From Planctomycetota bacterium (GTDB lineage: Bacteria; Planctomycetota; Planctomycetia; Isosphaerales; Isosphaeraceae), in NCBI GenBank assembly GCA_021778575.1, contig JAJYCH010000327.1, positions 1-5,974 on the forward strand: a stretch of 5,974 nucleotides of DNA, written 5' to 3'. This document shows, one piece after another, positions 1-5,473 of the stretch (position 1 is the first letter of the stretch; every line of letters begins with the position of its first letter). The position numbers and the translations under genes were made by a program. The notes beneath the pieces were generated by a model. That model worked only from the letters and a program-made list of their open reading frames with translations, was not told the origin of the DNA and ran no database searches.

Positions 1-1005
1 CATCTCCATACGACCGACGGCGTCGCGGGTGTCGTTGGCGTGGATGGTGGTCATCGACCCGTCGTGGCCGGTGTTCATCGCCTGGAGCATGTCGAGCGTT
101 TCGCCGCCGCGACACTCGCCGACGATGATCCGGTCCGGCCTCATACGCAAGGCGTTCTTGACCAGGTCACGGGTCATGATCGCGCCGTTGCCCTCGATGT
201 TCGCCGGACGGGTTTCCATCCGGACCACGTGCGGCTGCTGGAGCCGCAACTCGGCGGCGTCCTCGATCGTCGCCACCCGCTCGTCGGAGGGGATGAACGA
301 CGACAGCGCGTTCATCAAGGTCGTCTTACCCGAACCGGTACCGCCGGAAACCACCATGTTCACCCGGGCCCGGGTCGCGGCCGAGAGGAAGTCGACCATC
401 TCCGGCGTGATCGCCCGCTTGTCGACCAGATCCTTGAACTGGAGCGGCGACTTCGACGCGCGACGAATCGACAAGAGCGTCCCGTCCAGCGCCAGCGGCG
501 GGATGACCGCGTTGACTCGGGAACCGTCCGGCAACCGGGCGTCGCACAACGGCGACGTCTCGTCCACCCGACGGCCGACCCGGCTGACGATCCGCCGGAC
601 GATCTCGATCAGATGCTTCTCGTCGTTGAAAACGACATCCGACCGGCTCAATCGACCCCGACGTTCCACATAAACGCATTTCGGCCCGTTGACCAGAATA
701 TCCGAGATCGTCGGGTCGCGCATCAGGATCTCGAGCGGCCCGATCCCGAAGGTCTCGTCGAGAACCTCGTTGATCAGCTTCTCGCGTTCCGAGAGGCTCA
801 ACAGGTCGTTACTCTGGCGGCAGAGCTGCTCGGCCCCTCGGCGAACTTCATCGCGAAGTTCGTCCTGGCTCATCGAGCCGATCGCCGACAGGTCGAGTTC
901 GGAAATCAGCTTCTTATGCAGGTCGGTCTTGATCCGGAGCAGGCGATCTTCCTCGTCGACGACCGCTCCCGCGTTCATCATGTTGCCGAAGCTCATGCGA
1001 CTCAT
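1..1005 (-). CDS. cpaF: CpaF/TadA-type Tad pilus assembly ATPase (3' end cut by window edge)
   Basis: This gene encodes the cytoplasmic secretion-superfamily hexameric ATPase that powers assembly of Tad/Flp pili. I translated the reverse complement by hand: 335 codons are open from the ATG at 1005 to position 1. Visible motifs are Walker [10 protein letters not shown] (residues 221-229), the Asp box [10 protein letters not shown] (244-253), Walker [15 protein letters not shown] (289-302) and the His box [12 protein letters not shown] (313-324). An N-terminal domain (about 1-200) contains the family stretch [20 protein letters not shown]. Family members are usually about 430-480 residues, so roughly the last 100 or more are off the window. 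The ATG at 1005 is preceded by GGGGAGA (1016-1022). An in-frame ATG at 996 is the alternative start. The gene lies 144 nt downstream of the DUF362 gene on the same strand, so it may be in the same operon or have its own promoter. All nucleotide-binding motifs are intact. Confidence 0.97.
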   Translation of the reverse strand, partial: MSRMSFGNMMNAGAVVDEEDRLLRIKTDLHKKLISELDLSAIGSMSQDELRDEVRRGAEQLCRQSNDLLSLSEREKLINEVLDETFGIGPLEILMRDPTISDILVNGPKCVYVERRGRLSRSDVVFNDEKHLIEIVRRIVSRVGRRVDETSPLCDARLPDGSRVNAVIPPLALDGTLLSIRRASKSPLQFKDLVDKRAITPEMVDFLSAATRARVNMVVSGGTGSGKTTLMNALSSFIPSDERVATIEDAAELRLQQPHVVRMETRPANIEGNGAIMTRDLVKNALRMRPDRIIVGECRGGETLDMLQAMNTGHDGSMTTIHANDTRDAVGRMEM

Positions 1006-1129
1006 GGTGTCTCTGTCTCCCCTACCTTGGTCGAACGTCTGAACACGGAGTTCGCTGGGGTCGTTTGAGCGGACTCTTCTGAAAGCCTAGGTCCCGGAAT
1101 CGCTCCGGTTGGGCTGTTGTCCCGGCTCA

Positions 1130-1147
1130 TCGACCGGTTTCGGTCGA
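1130..1147 (-). terminator. stem-loop directly after the DUF362 stop codon
   Basis: A perfect inverted repeat TCGACCG / CGGTCGA (7 bp stem, 4-nt loop GTTT on the plus strand) lies two bases after the stop codon of the DUF362 gene. On the transcribed strand there is no run of T after it, so it does not look like a strong intrinsic terminator. It could be a weak terminator, a 3' stabilising hairpin or a Rho-related end. A second small inverted repeat, CCGGA / TCCGG (1094-1108, 5 bp stem), lies further down the same gap. I see no convincing promoter in 1006-1149. Confidence 0.35.
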
Positions 1148-1149
1148 AA

Positions 1150-2172
1150 TCATTCCCGGAGATAATGAAGGCTCGGGTGGTCGAGCAGGGCGAAGCGTTG
1201 CGCGAGTTCGGCGATCGGCTCGCCGCGTTGTCGGATATGCGGTTCGGCGATCGGCCCGAGCCGTCCCGAAGCCAGGGCCAGATATTGGACCCGGTACGGG
1301 TCGATCTCCATCAGCCGAGAGGCTGTCGCATCCACCGCGGTCAGGTTCGTTCCCATGACCAGAACCCCCGAGTTCCGCGAGGTTCCCATGATCGGCCCGT
1401 CCCCTTCCATGCCGATGATCCCATCAACGATCGCCAGGTCGGGCTGGACCGCCGCGTTGATATCGAGGATCGAGCCCGGAATTCCGGCGTGGTGGAGCAC
1501 GTTCTTGGGCCAGCCGTAGGCAACCCCCGGCATCACGCCAAAGAGATTCTTCATGGCCAGGGTCACCCCGGCCCAGTGATGGGTCTTCATCTTCGGAAGC
1601 GAGACCACCAGGTCGGCACGGACCAGCGACGCCGGCAGGTGCAGCCAGGACAGATTCGTGAAACCGAGCCGGTTCGGCTTCGAGACGATGTCGTCGTGGT
1701 TCAGGTCGACGAATTCGAGCTTCTCGCGGCCGAGGATCGGCCCGAGCCCCGACTGTTCCAGGACGAACCCGGTGTCACGGCAGTGCCCTTGCCCCTCGGC
1801 CACGAAGACCTCGCGGGCTCCCCACGACCGAAAGACCTCGGCGACCGACCGGACCAGGACCGGGTTGGTGTTGATCTGCGGAGCGCTCTTCGACGGCTCG
1901 ACCAGGTTCGGCTTCAGGAGGACCGACTTTCCCTTGACCTGCGCCGGGCCGAAGTTCAACTCGGTCAGGCCATCGCGGACGATCCGGGTCAGGTCGAGAT
2001 CGTAGTTCGCGGCCTTGGCCACCACCACGTCGGCGCTCCAGCCCGATTCGGCGACCTTCTTGTAAACCAGAGCCGAGGTCGCGCCGACGGCCAGCGTGGT
2101 GGCTCCCATCAGGAAGTCTCGACGCGACGGCCGGGCCGGTTCGGGGGTTCCCGAGACTAACGGGTCAACCAT
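1150..2172 (-). CDS. DUF362 family protein with Tat signal peptide
   Basis: This encodes a 340-aa DUF362-family protein, a family with no settled biochemical role. The N-terminus carries a twin-arginine signal, SRRDFLMGATTLAVGA (residues 16-31), so export in a folded state to the periplasm is predicted. No cysteine follows that would make it a lipoprotein. Family-like stretches are VLLKPNLVEP (84-93), ADLVVSLPKMKTHHWAGVTL (186-205) running into AMKNLFGVMPG (206-216), DLAIVDGIIGMEGDGPIMG (245-263) and AVDATASRLMEIDP (279-292). Some DUF362 proteins carry a ferredoxin domain; this one has a single cysteine (131) and none. A longer open frame reaches 2307, but the ATG at 2172 is chosen because AAGGAGG (2179-2185) lies 6 nt before it and the Tat signal starts there. 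It overlaps the upstream squalene-cyclase-like gene by 8 nt (ATGGTTGA), which indicates translational coupling. The domain call is firm; function is unknown. Confidence 0.9.
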   Translation of the reverse strand: MVDPLVSGTPEPARPSRRDFLMGATTLAVGATSALVYKKVAESGWSADVVVAKAANYDLDLTRIVRDGLTELNFGPAQVKGKSVLLKPNLVEPSKSAPQINTNPVLVRSVAEVFRSWGAREVFVAEGQGHCRDTGFVLEQSGLGPILGREKLEFVDLNHDDIVSKPNRLGFTNLSWLHLPASLVRADLVVSLPKMKTHHWAGVTLAMKNLFGVMPGVAYGWPKNVLHHAGIPGSILDINAAVQPDLAIVDGIIGMEGDGPIMGTSRNSGVLVMGTNLTAVDATASRLMEIDPYRVQYLALASGRLGPIAEPHIRQRGEPIAELAQRFALLDHPSLHYLRE

Positions 2173-3097
2173 GGTCGGCCTCCTTCCGGGGGGTGCGGAG
2201 ACCCAGGAGCCCCAGGGCCCGGTCGCCGCTGGAGGCCAGGAGCAAGAGAGCCAGGTCGACCGGGGACGGCTGCTCGACCGACTCGATCTGCTCGAAGGCT
2301 GAATCAAGCCAGGTCGCGCTTTCCGAGGGCTCCGAACCCCAGGCTCTCAGGCCGAGCAATCCCCAGCTCAGCGAGATCGGCGCGAGCGTCTCGGCCAGGC
2401 TGGTCCGAAGGTAGCCGATGGCCGGCCGGACCACCTCGTTCGGGCCGTCGAGCCGGGCCAGGGCGAGCAATGCCAGTCCGGTCGGACCGGGCAAGGGGCG
2501 GAGCGGGGTCTTGAAGACGACCGGGTTGCCCAGGTTCCAGCCGCCGCCGGGGATCGCCCGGTCGACCAGGAGCCGGACCCCTTCGCGTACCCGGGGATGA
2601 GCGGATTGCCCGTCCATGGCCAGGCCCAGCAGCACGAGCGCTGTCGGCTCGACCCAGGAATGGGTATCGGCCACCCAGGGCCAGCCGACGATGGTCGAAT
2701 CGTGCCCCATGGGATCGTCGGCGGCCTTGACCAGGGTCTTCCCTTTGAGGCCGAGGAGCCAGCGATCGGCCGCCGACCGCTCGGCGGCGAAACCACCGAC
2801 CGAAGCCCAGAGCAACAGGCCGTATGGGGTCGTCCAGCCCGGCTTGAGAAGCGCGGGAGTCACGCCCAGCGAGCCATCGGAATTCCGGATGGCCGCCGAC
2901 GCCAGCCAGGTTGCCGTGGCCCGCGCGACGGCGAGCGATTCGCCTTTCGAATCGGGGTCGGTCGCCAGGAGAGCCAGGCTTGCCAGCGTCGAGGGCTCGA
3001 CTGCCTCGGTGGTCCGGGCGCGATAGCCCCAGACTCCTCGTCCTTTGCGGAGGTCGAGCAGTCGATTGCGGGCGCGGTCGATCCGCAGGTTTCTCAT
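2165..3097 (-). CDS. squalene cyclase/prenyltransferase-like repeat protein (alpha-alpha toroid)
   Basis: This encodes a 310-aa protein resembling the prenyltransferase/squalene-oxidase repeat fold. Repeats with Trp/Gly-rich turns followed by Ala/Leu-rich helices can be seen: GVWGYR with STLASLALLA (21-45), DGSLGVTPALLKPGWTT leading to GLLLWASVGGF (74-103), GWPWVADTHSW then VEPTALVLLGL (138-159), GGGWNLGN then PTGLALLALARL (184-216), and SLSWGLLGLRAWG (242-254). It is about half the length of squalene-hopene cyclases and has no DxDD catalytic motif, so cyclase activity is unlikely. No signal peptide or obvious membrane segment is present, so it is probably cytoplasmic. The ATG at 3097 has AGGAGG (3107-3112) 9 nt upstream. 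It follows cpaE by 67 nt, and its stop overlaps the start of the DUF362 gene, making the two a coupled pair. The fold assignment comes from sequence pattern only; the function is unknown, with scaffolding or isoprenoid/peptide binding as possibilities. Confidence 0.82.
   Translation of the reverse strand: MRNLRIDRARNRLLDLRKGRGVWGYRARTTEAVEPSTLASLALLATDPDSKGESLAVARATATWLASAAIRNSDGSLGVTPALLKPGWTTPYGLLLWASVGGFAAERSAADRWLLGLKGKTLVKAADDPMGHDSTIVGWPWVADTHSWVEPTALVLLGLAMDGQSAHPRVREGVRLLVDRAIPGGGWNLGNPVVFKTPLRPLPGPTGLALLALARLDGPNEVVRPAIGYLRTSLAETLAPISLSWGLLGLRAWGSEPSESATWLDSAFEQIESVEQPSPVDLALLLLASSGDRALGLLGLRTPRKEADHG
2179..2185 (-). promoter_or_regulatory. Shine-Dalgarno of the DUF362 gene
   Basis: A perfect AAGGAGG on the minus strand sits 6 nt before the ATG at 2172, inside the end of the upstream gene. 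It decides the start over the longer open frame that begins at 2307, whose extra residues look unlike protein (Ser/Arg/Pro-rich shadow of the neighbouring gene). Confidence 0.85.
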
Positions 3098-3105
3098 CGG
3101 CCTGG

Positions 3106-3123
3106 GCCTCCTGAAACGGAGGC
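3106..3123 (-). promoter_or_regulatory. hairpin enclosing the Shine-Dalgarno of the squalene-cyclase-like gene
   Basis: The minus strand reads GCCTCC, a 6-nt loop GTTTCA, then GGAGGC: a perfect all-GC 6-bp stem. The 3' arm contains most of the Shine-Dalgarno AGGAGG (3107-3112) that serves the ATG at 3097. If it forms in the mRNA it would hide the ribosome site of the first gene of the two-gene insert and lower its translation unless opened. The inverted repeat and its overlap with the Shine-Dalgarno are seen directly; regulation is inferred. Confidence 0.45.
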
Positions 3124-3164
3124 GATCGGCCGGGCAAACCAGGTCGAGCGGTGGGTCTGGAGGG

Positions 3165-4280
3165 CTATTTCTTCTCGTGGCGACCGTCGACCATCGCCGC
3201 GAGCTGATAGAAGCTCTTGGCGACCTTGGACGTCGGTGCTTCGATCACCAGCGGGATTCCGTGGTTGTTGGCCCGGTTGACGGCCTTGGTGTCCTCGGGC
3301 ACATGGTGAGAGATTTCCCTCCCCAGCGCCTCGGCCGCCTTGCCGGTCGGAACCTCGTGGGCCTGACCATACCGATTGACGACCAGCAGGATCTTGTCCG
3401 GGTCGATATCCTGGCCGTTGAGGAACTCCAGGGCTCGTCGGACATTCCGGAGCGAGGCGAAGTCGAGCCGGAACGGCAAGAGGATCAGGTCCGATTGCCG
3501 GAGGACGACCCGCTGCTCCTCGCGATAAGAGTGGTCGATATCGGCCACGACGAACGGAAAGGCGGCCCTGGCCAGCGTCATGGCCTGACTGACCACCTCG
3601 GCCTTCACCAGCGACGCATCGTCGAGGTGATGCGGGGCCGCGAGCAGCGCGACGCCCGAGTCGTGCTTGACCAGCAACCGCTCGAACATCACCCCGTCGA
3701 GCTTGGCCAGGTTCTGGCTGACATTGGCCAGCGTGAACTGCGGCTTGAGGTCCAGAAGCGCGGCAAGGTCGCCGGCTTCCAGCTTCAAGTCGAACAGCGC
3801 GCAGGACTTGTATTCCTTGGCCAGAATCGTGGCCAGGTTGACCGCGATCGTGCTCGAACCGCTCCCGCCATTCGGTGCGAGGACCGAGATCAAGCGAGCG
3901 GCTTCGACCGGACCGCGAGCCGCGTCCTTCATTCGACCGATCGCGGCGTCGAGTTCGGACTCCATCTCGGCCGAGTCGACATAATCGTCGGCTCCGCTCC
4001 GAAGGGCTTTCAGGACGACCTTGGAGTCGAAGGCCGGCCCCACGGCAAGTACCTTGCCGGGGGCGAACTTTGAGACCTGGGAGAGCACGGACAGTCCGCG
4101 GTCGGTATCCGGTCCGAGAGCGACGACGAGCAAGTCGATCGCCGTCTCTCGTCCCAGCCGACCTACCGCGAAGTCGAATGGCAAGATGTGCGATGACGGA
4201 CAATCGTGGCCGCTGAAGTTCAGGATCTGACCGATCCTGGACGCTATGGAACTCTGGTCGGCAACGATGAAGGCCGGCAT
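3165..4280 (-). CDS. cpaE: CpaE/TadZ-family pilus localisation protein with degenerate P-loop
   Basis: This 371-aa protein matches CpaE/TadZ, the MinD/ParA-like cytoplasmic protein that places the Tad pilus machine at the membrane. Residues 1-122 form a receiver-like domain. The position matching the phosphorylated Asp of CheY is Ala54 in LLVVALGPDTD, and the conserved Lys position is Ser103 in ADDYVDSAEM, so it should not be phosphorylated. Residues about 128-365 are the MinD-like domain. Its P-loop reads APNGGSGSSTIAVNLA (135-150), with Asn137 and Ser142 where MinD-type proteins have lysines. LFDLKLEAGDLAALLDL (162-178) and VVADID (244-249) match the family switch and Walker B regions. The C-terminal NHGIPLVIEAPTSKVAKSF (339-357) is also typical. 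I chose ATG 4280, with GAGGG (4285-4289) 4 nt upstream; a TTG at 4283 is an in-frame alternative. It lies 97 nt after cpaB and 67 nt before the squalene-cyclase-like gene. Confidence 0.92.
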   Translation of the reverse strand: MPAFIVADQSSIASRIGQILNFSGHDCPSSHILPFDFAVGRLGRETAIDLLVVALGPDTDRGLSVLSQVSKFAPGKVLAVGPAFDSKVVLKALRSGADDYVDSAEMESELDAAIGRMKDAARGPVEAARLISVLAPNGGSGSSTIAVNLATILAKEYKSCALFDLKLEAGDLAALLDLKPQFTLANVSQNLAKLDGVMFERLLVKHDSGVALLAAPHHLDDASLVKAEVVSQAMTLARAAFPFVVADIDHSYREEQRVVLRQSDLILLPFRLDFASLRNVRRALEFLNGQDIDPDKILLVVNRYGQAHEVPTGKAAEALGREISHHVPEDTKAVNRANNHGIPLVIEAPTSKVAKSFYQLAAMVDGRHEKK

Positions 4281-4300
4281 CAAACCCTCGAGCCAGATCC

Positions 4301-4336
4301 CTTTTATCGATAGAATTAAGTATCATGGAGTAAAAG
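4301..4336 (-). promoter_or_regulatory. AT-rich patch upstream of cpaE, possible promoter
   Basis: In the 97-nt gap between cpaB and cpaE only 10 of 36 bases here are G or C, in a window that is otherwise GC-rich. The patch is bounded by the inverted repeat CTTTTA / TAAAAG (4301-4306 and 4331-4336) and contains the palindrome TATCGATA (4305-4312). It could hold a promoter for cpaE or bind a regulator. I see no clean -35/-10 pair, so this is tentative. No intrinsic terminator follows cpaB. Confidence 0.25.
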
Positions 4337-4377
4337 CCGTGCGACTTCAAGGTCGGTATCGCTTCGGTTGAGAGACT

Positions 4378-5460
4378 TTAGTGCTGCGTGCCGTTATTAC
4401 CGGCAAGATCCGAGCGGTTCTCGGTGCCAGGCTCGGAGTTTGCCTGTGCCAGATTGCCCACCTTGCCTGATGAACTCGCGCTGAAATTGCCGGAGGGAAC
4501 AGGCGCGGATTGCTCGTCGCTGTTGGGGTTGGGAACCCGGCGACGGATCGGCTTGGCCTTCTGGAGCATCGTCATCGTGTCCTGACCGGCCGAGGTCCCT
4601 CGGAGCGTCCGGACCGTCAACTTCACTTCGACGGGCTCGGGCTGATACAGCTCAAAGACCGGCGGGGGTTCCGGAGCCACCACCGGCTTCTCGACCACGA
4701 CCGGCGCGGCCGGGGTCGTCTGGGCGAGCTTCTTCAATCCCGGAAGGTTCAGGTCGGCCAGCGACTTCGGATTGGGCGCGACGATCGCGGTATCGGTCGT
4801 GTTCCGGAGCATCAGGTGGAGCGTTCCCTTGTTCTGCCCCAGGTCGAGCAGGGCCGCGTCGTCGGGCGTGACCATCAAGGTGACCGACCGCGCTTCTTCC
4901 GGAGTGAACTTGCTGGCCGAAGGAGTGCTGCTCTGGTTGTGAACGGCCATGACCTCGATGTTTTGCAAGAGGTTCGTGGTGATGGCCCCACCGGTATCGT
5001 TCTCGTTCGCGCCCTGGATGTTGAGCGTCAGCATCACGTCCACCTTGTTCCCGGGCAGAATCCAGCCGGCCAGCGACGACGAGAACGTCGGCGTCGTGAT
5101 CGTGAAGGCCCGCATCCCGGGCGGAATGGTGACGTTCATCCCGCCAGGCGCTCCCTTGACCGCCAGCTTCTTGTTCCGGAGCATGTCCCCCTTGTCGATC
5201 GCCGTCTTGGCGGCGCGAAGGACGGCGTCGTCCCCCTTGAGGATCGCGTCCTCGGGGATGTCGGCCTTGGGGATCTCGCGAACCTCGATCATCGCCTCGG
5301 TGAGGATCTCACCCGGTTTGACGTCGGCTAAGGCGAAGACAACTTGACCCCGTTCAATCACTTGACGGGCCGGGGCTTTGTTCAAGGCCTGAACCAGGAT
5401 CATGGCCGAGAGCCCACTCACAATCGCCAGGGTCCCTATGATGAGCGTGCGGACGTTCAC
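4378..5460 (-). CDS. cpaB: CpaB/RcpC-family Tad pilus assembly protein
   Basis: This 360-aa protein matches CpaB/RcpC, an envelope component of Tad pilus systems thought to act in the periplasm with the outer membrane channel. An N-terminal membrane anchor or uncleaved signal spans about residues 5-27 (LIIGTLAIVSGLSAMILVQAL). A SAF-like domain follows at about 36-100 (VVFALADVKPGEILTEAMIE, then LRAAKTAIDKGDML). The RcpC core is about 108-225, with IPPGMRAFTI, GWILPGNKVDVMLTL and ARSVTLMVTPDDAALLDLGQ. Residues 226-360 are a tail rich in Pro, Val, Ser and Asn, longer than in typical members of under about 300 aa. The start is GTG at 5460, because AAGGAGG (5467-5473) lies 6 nt before it and the membrane segment begins at once; the open frame continues to 5595 only by overlapping the peptidase gene. 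It starts 13 nt after the peptidase stop, indicating one operon. Confidence 0.95.
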   Translation of the reverse strand: MNVRTLIIGTLAIVSGLSAMILVQALNKAPARQVIERGQVVFALADVKPGEILTEAMIEVREIPKADIPEDAILKGDDAVLRAAKTAIDKGDMLRNKKLAVKGAPGGMNVTIPPGMRAFTITTPTFSSSLAGWILPGNKVDVMLTLNIQGANENDTGGAITTNLLQNIEVMAVHNQSSTPSASKFTPEEARSVTLMVTPDDAALLDLGQNKGTLHLMLRNTTDTAIVAPNPKSLADLNLPGLKKLAQTTPAAPVVVEKPVVAPEPPPVFELYQPEPVEVKLTVRTLRGTSAGQDTMTMLQKAKPIRRRVPNPNSDEQSAPVPSGNFSASSSGKVGNLAQANSEPGTENRSDLAGNNGTQH

Positions 5461-5466
5461 CGGGCA

Positions 5467-5473
5467 CCTCCTT
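5467..5473 (-). promoter_or_regulatory. Shine-Dalgarno of cpaB, adjoining the peptidase stop
   Basis: AAGGAGG, extended to AAGGAGGTG over 5465-5473, directly follows the TAA of the prepilin peptidase gene (5474-5476) and lies 6 nt before the GTG at 5460. It settles the GTG start of cpaB and suggests that ribosomes finishing the peptidase can go straight on to cpaB. Confidence 0.9.

Noticed and set aside
40..1068. Long plus-strand open frame of 342 codons
   Set aside because: It lies antisense to cpaF, whose minus-strand translation shows all ATPase motifs. The plus-strand product is Arg/Asp/His-rich with no recognisable domain: a GC-driven shadow.
1117..2160. Plus-strand open frame of 347 codons
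   Set aside because: Antisense to the DUF362 gene, highly Arg/Asp/Gln-rich, with no domain or convincing ribosome site.
2173..2307. N-terminal extension of the DUF362 protein by 45 residues
   Set aside because: The extension is Ser/Arg/Pro-rich noise over the upstream coding sequence. The perfect Shine-Dalgarno and the Tat signal favour the ATG at 2172.
2304..3137. Minus-strand open frame of 277 codons
   Set aside because: An out-of-frame shadow of the squalene-cyclase-like gene, very Arg/Pro-rich.
3045..4073. Plus-strand open frame of 342 codons
   Set aside because: Antisense to cpaE and the start of the toroid gene. Its composition is typical of the complementary frame of GC-rich genes.
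3094..4350. Minus-strand open frame of 418 codons
   Set aside because: Overlaps cpaE in another frame and yields a Arg/Gly/Pro-rich product. cpaE shows clear family motifs, so this is a shadow.
4510..5331. Plus-strand open frame of 273 codons
   Set aside because: Antisense to cpaB, rich in Arg/Asp/His, with no domain.
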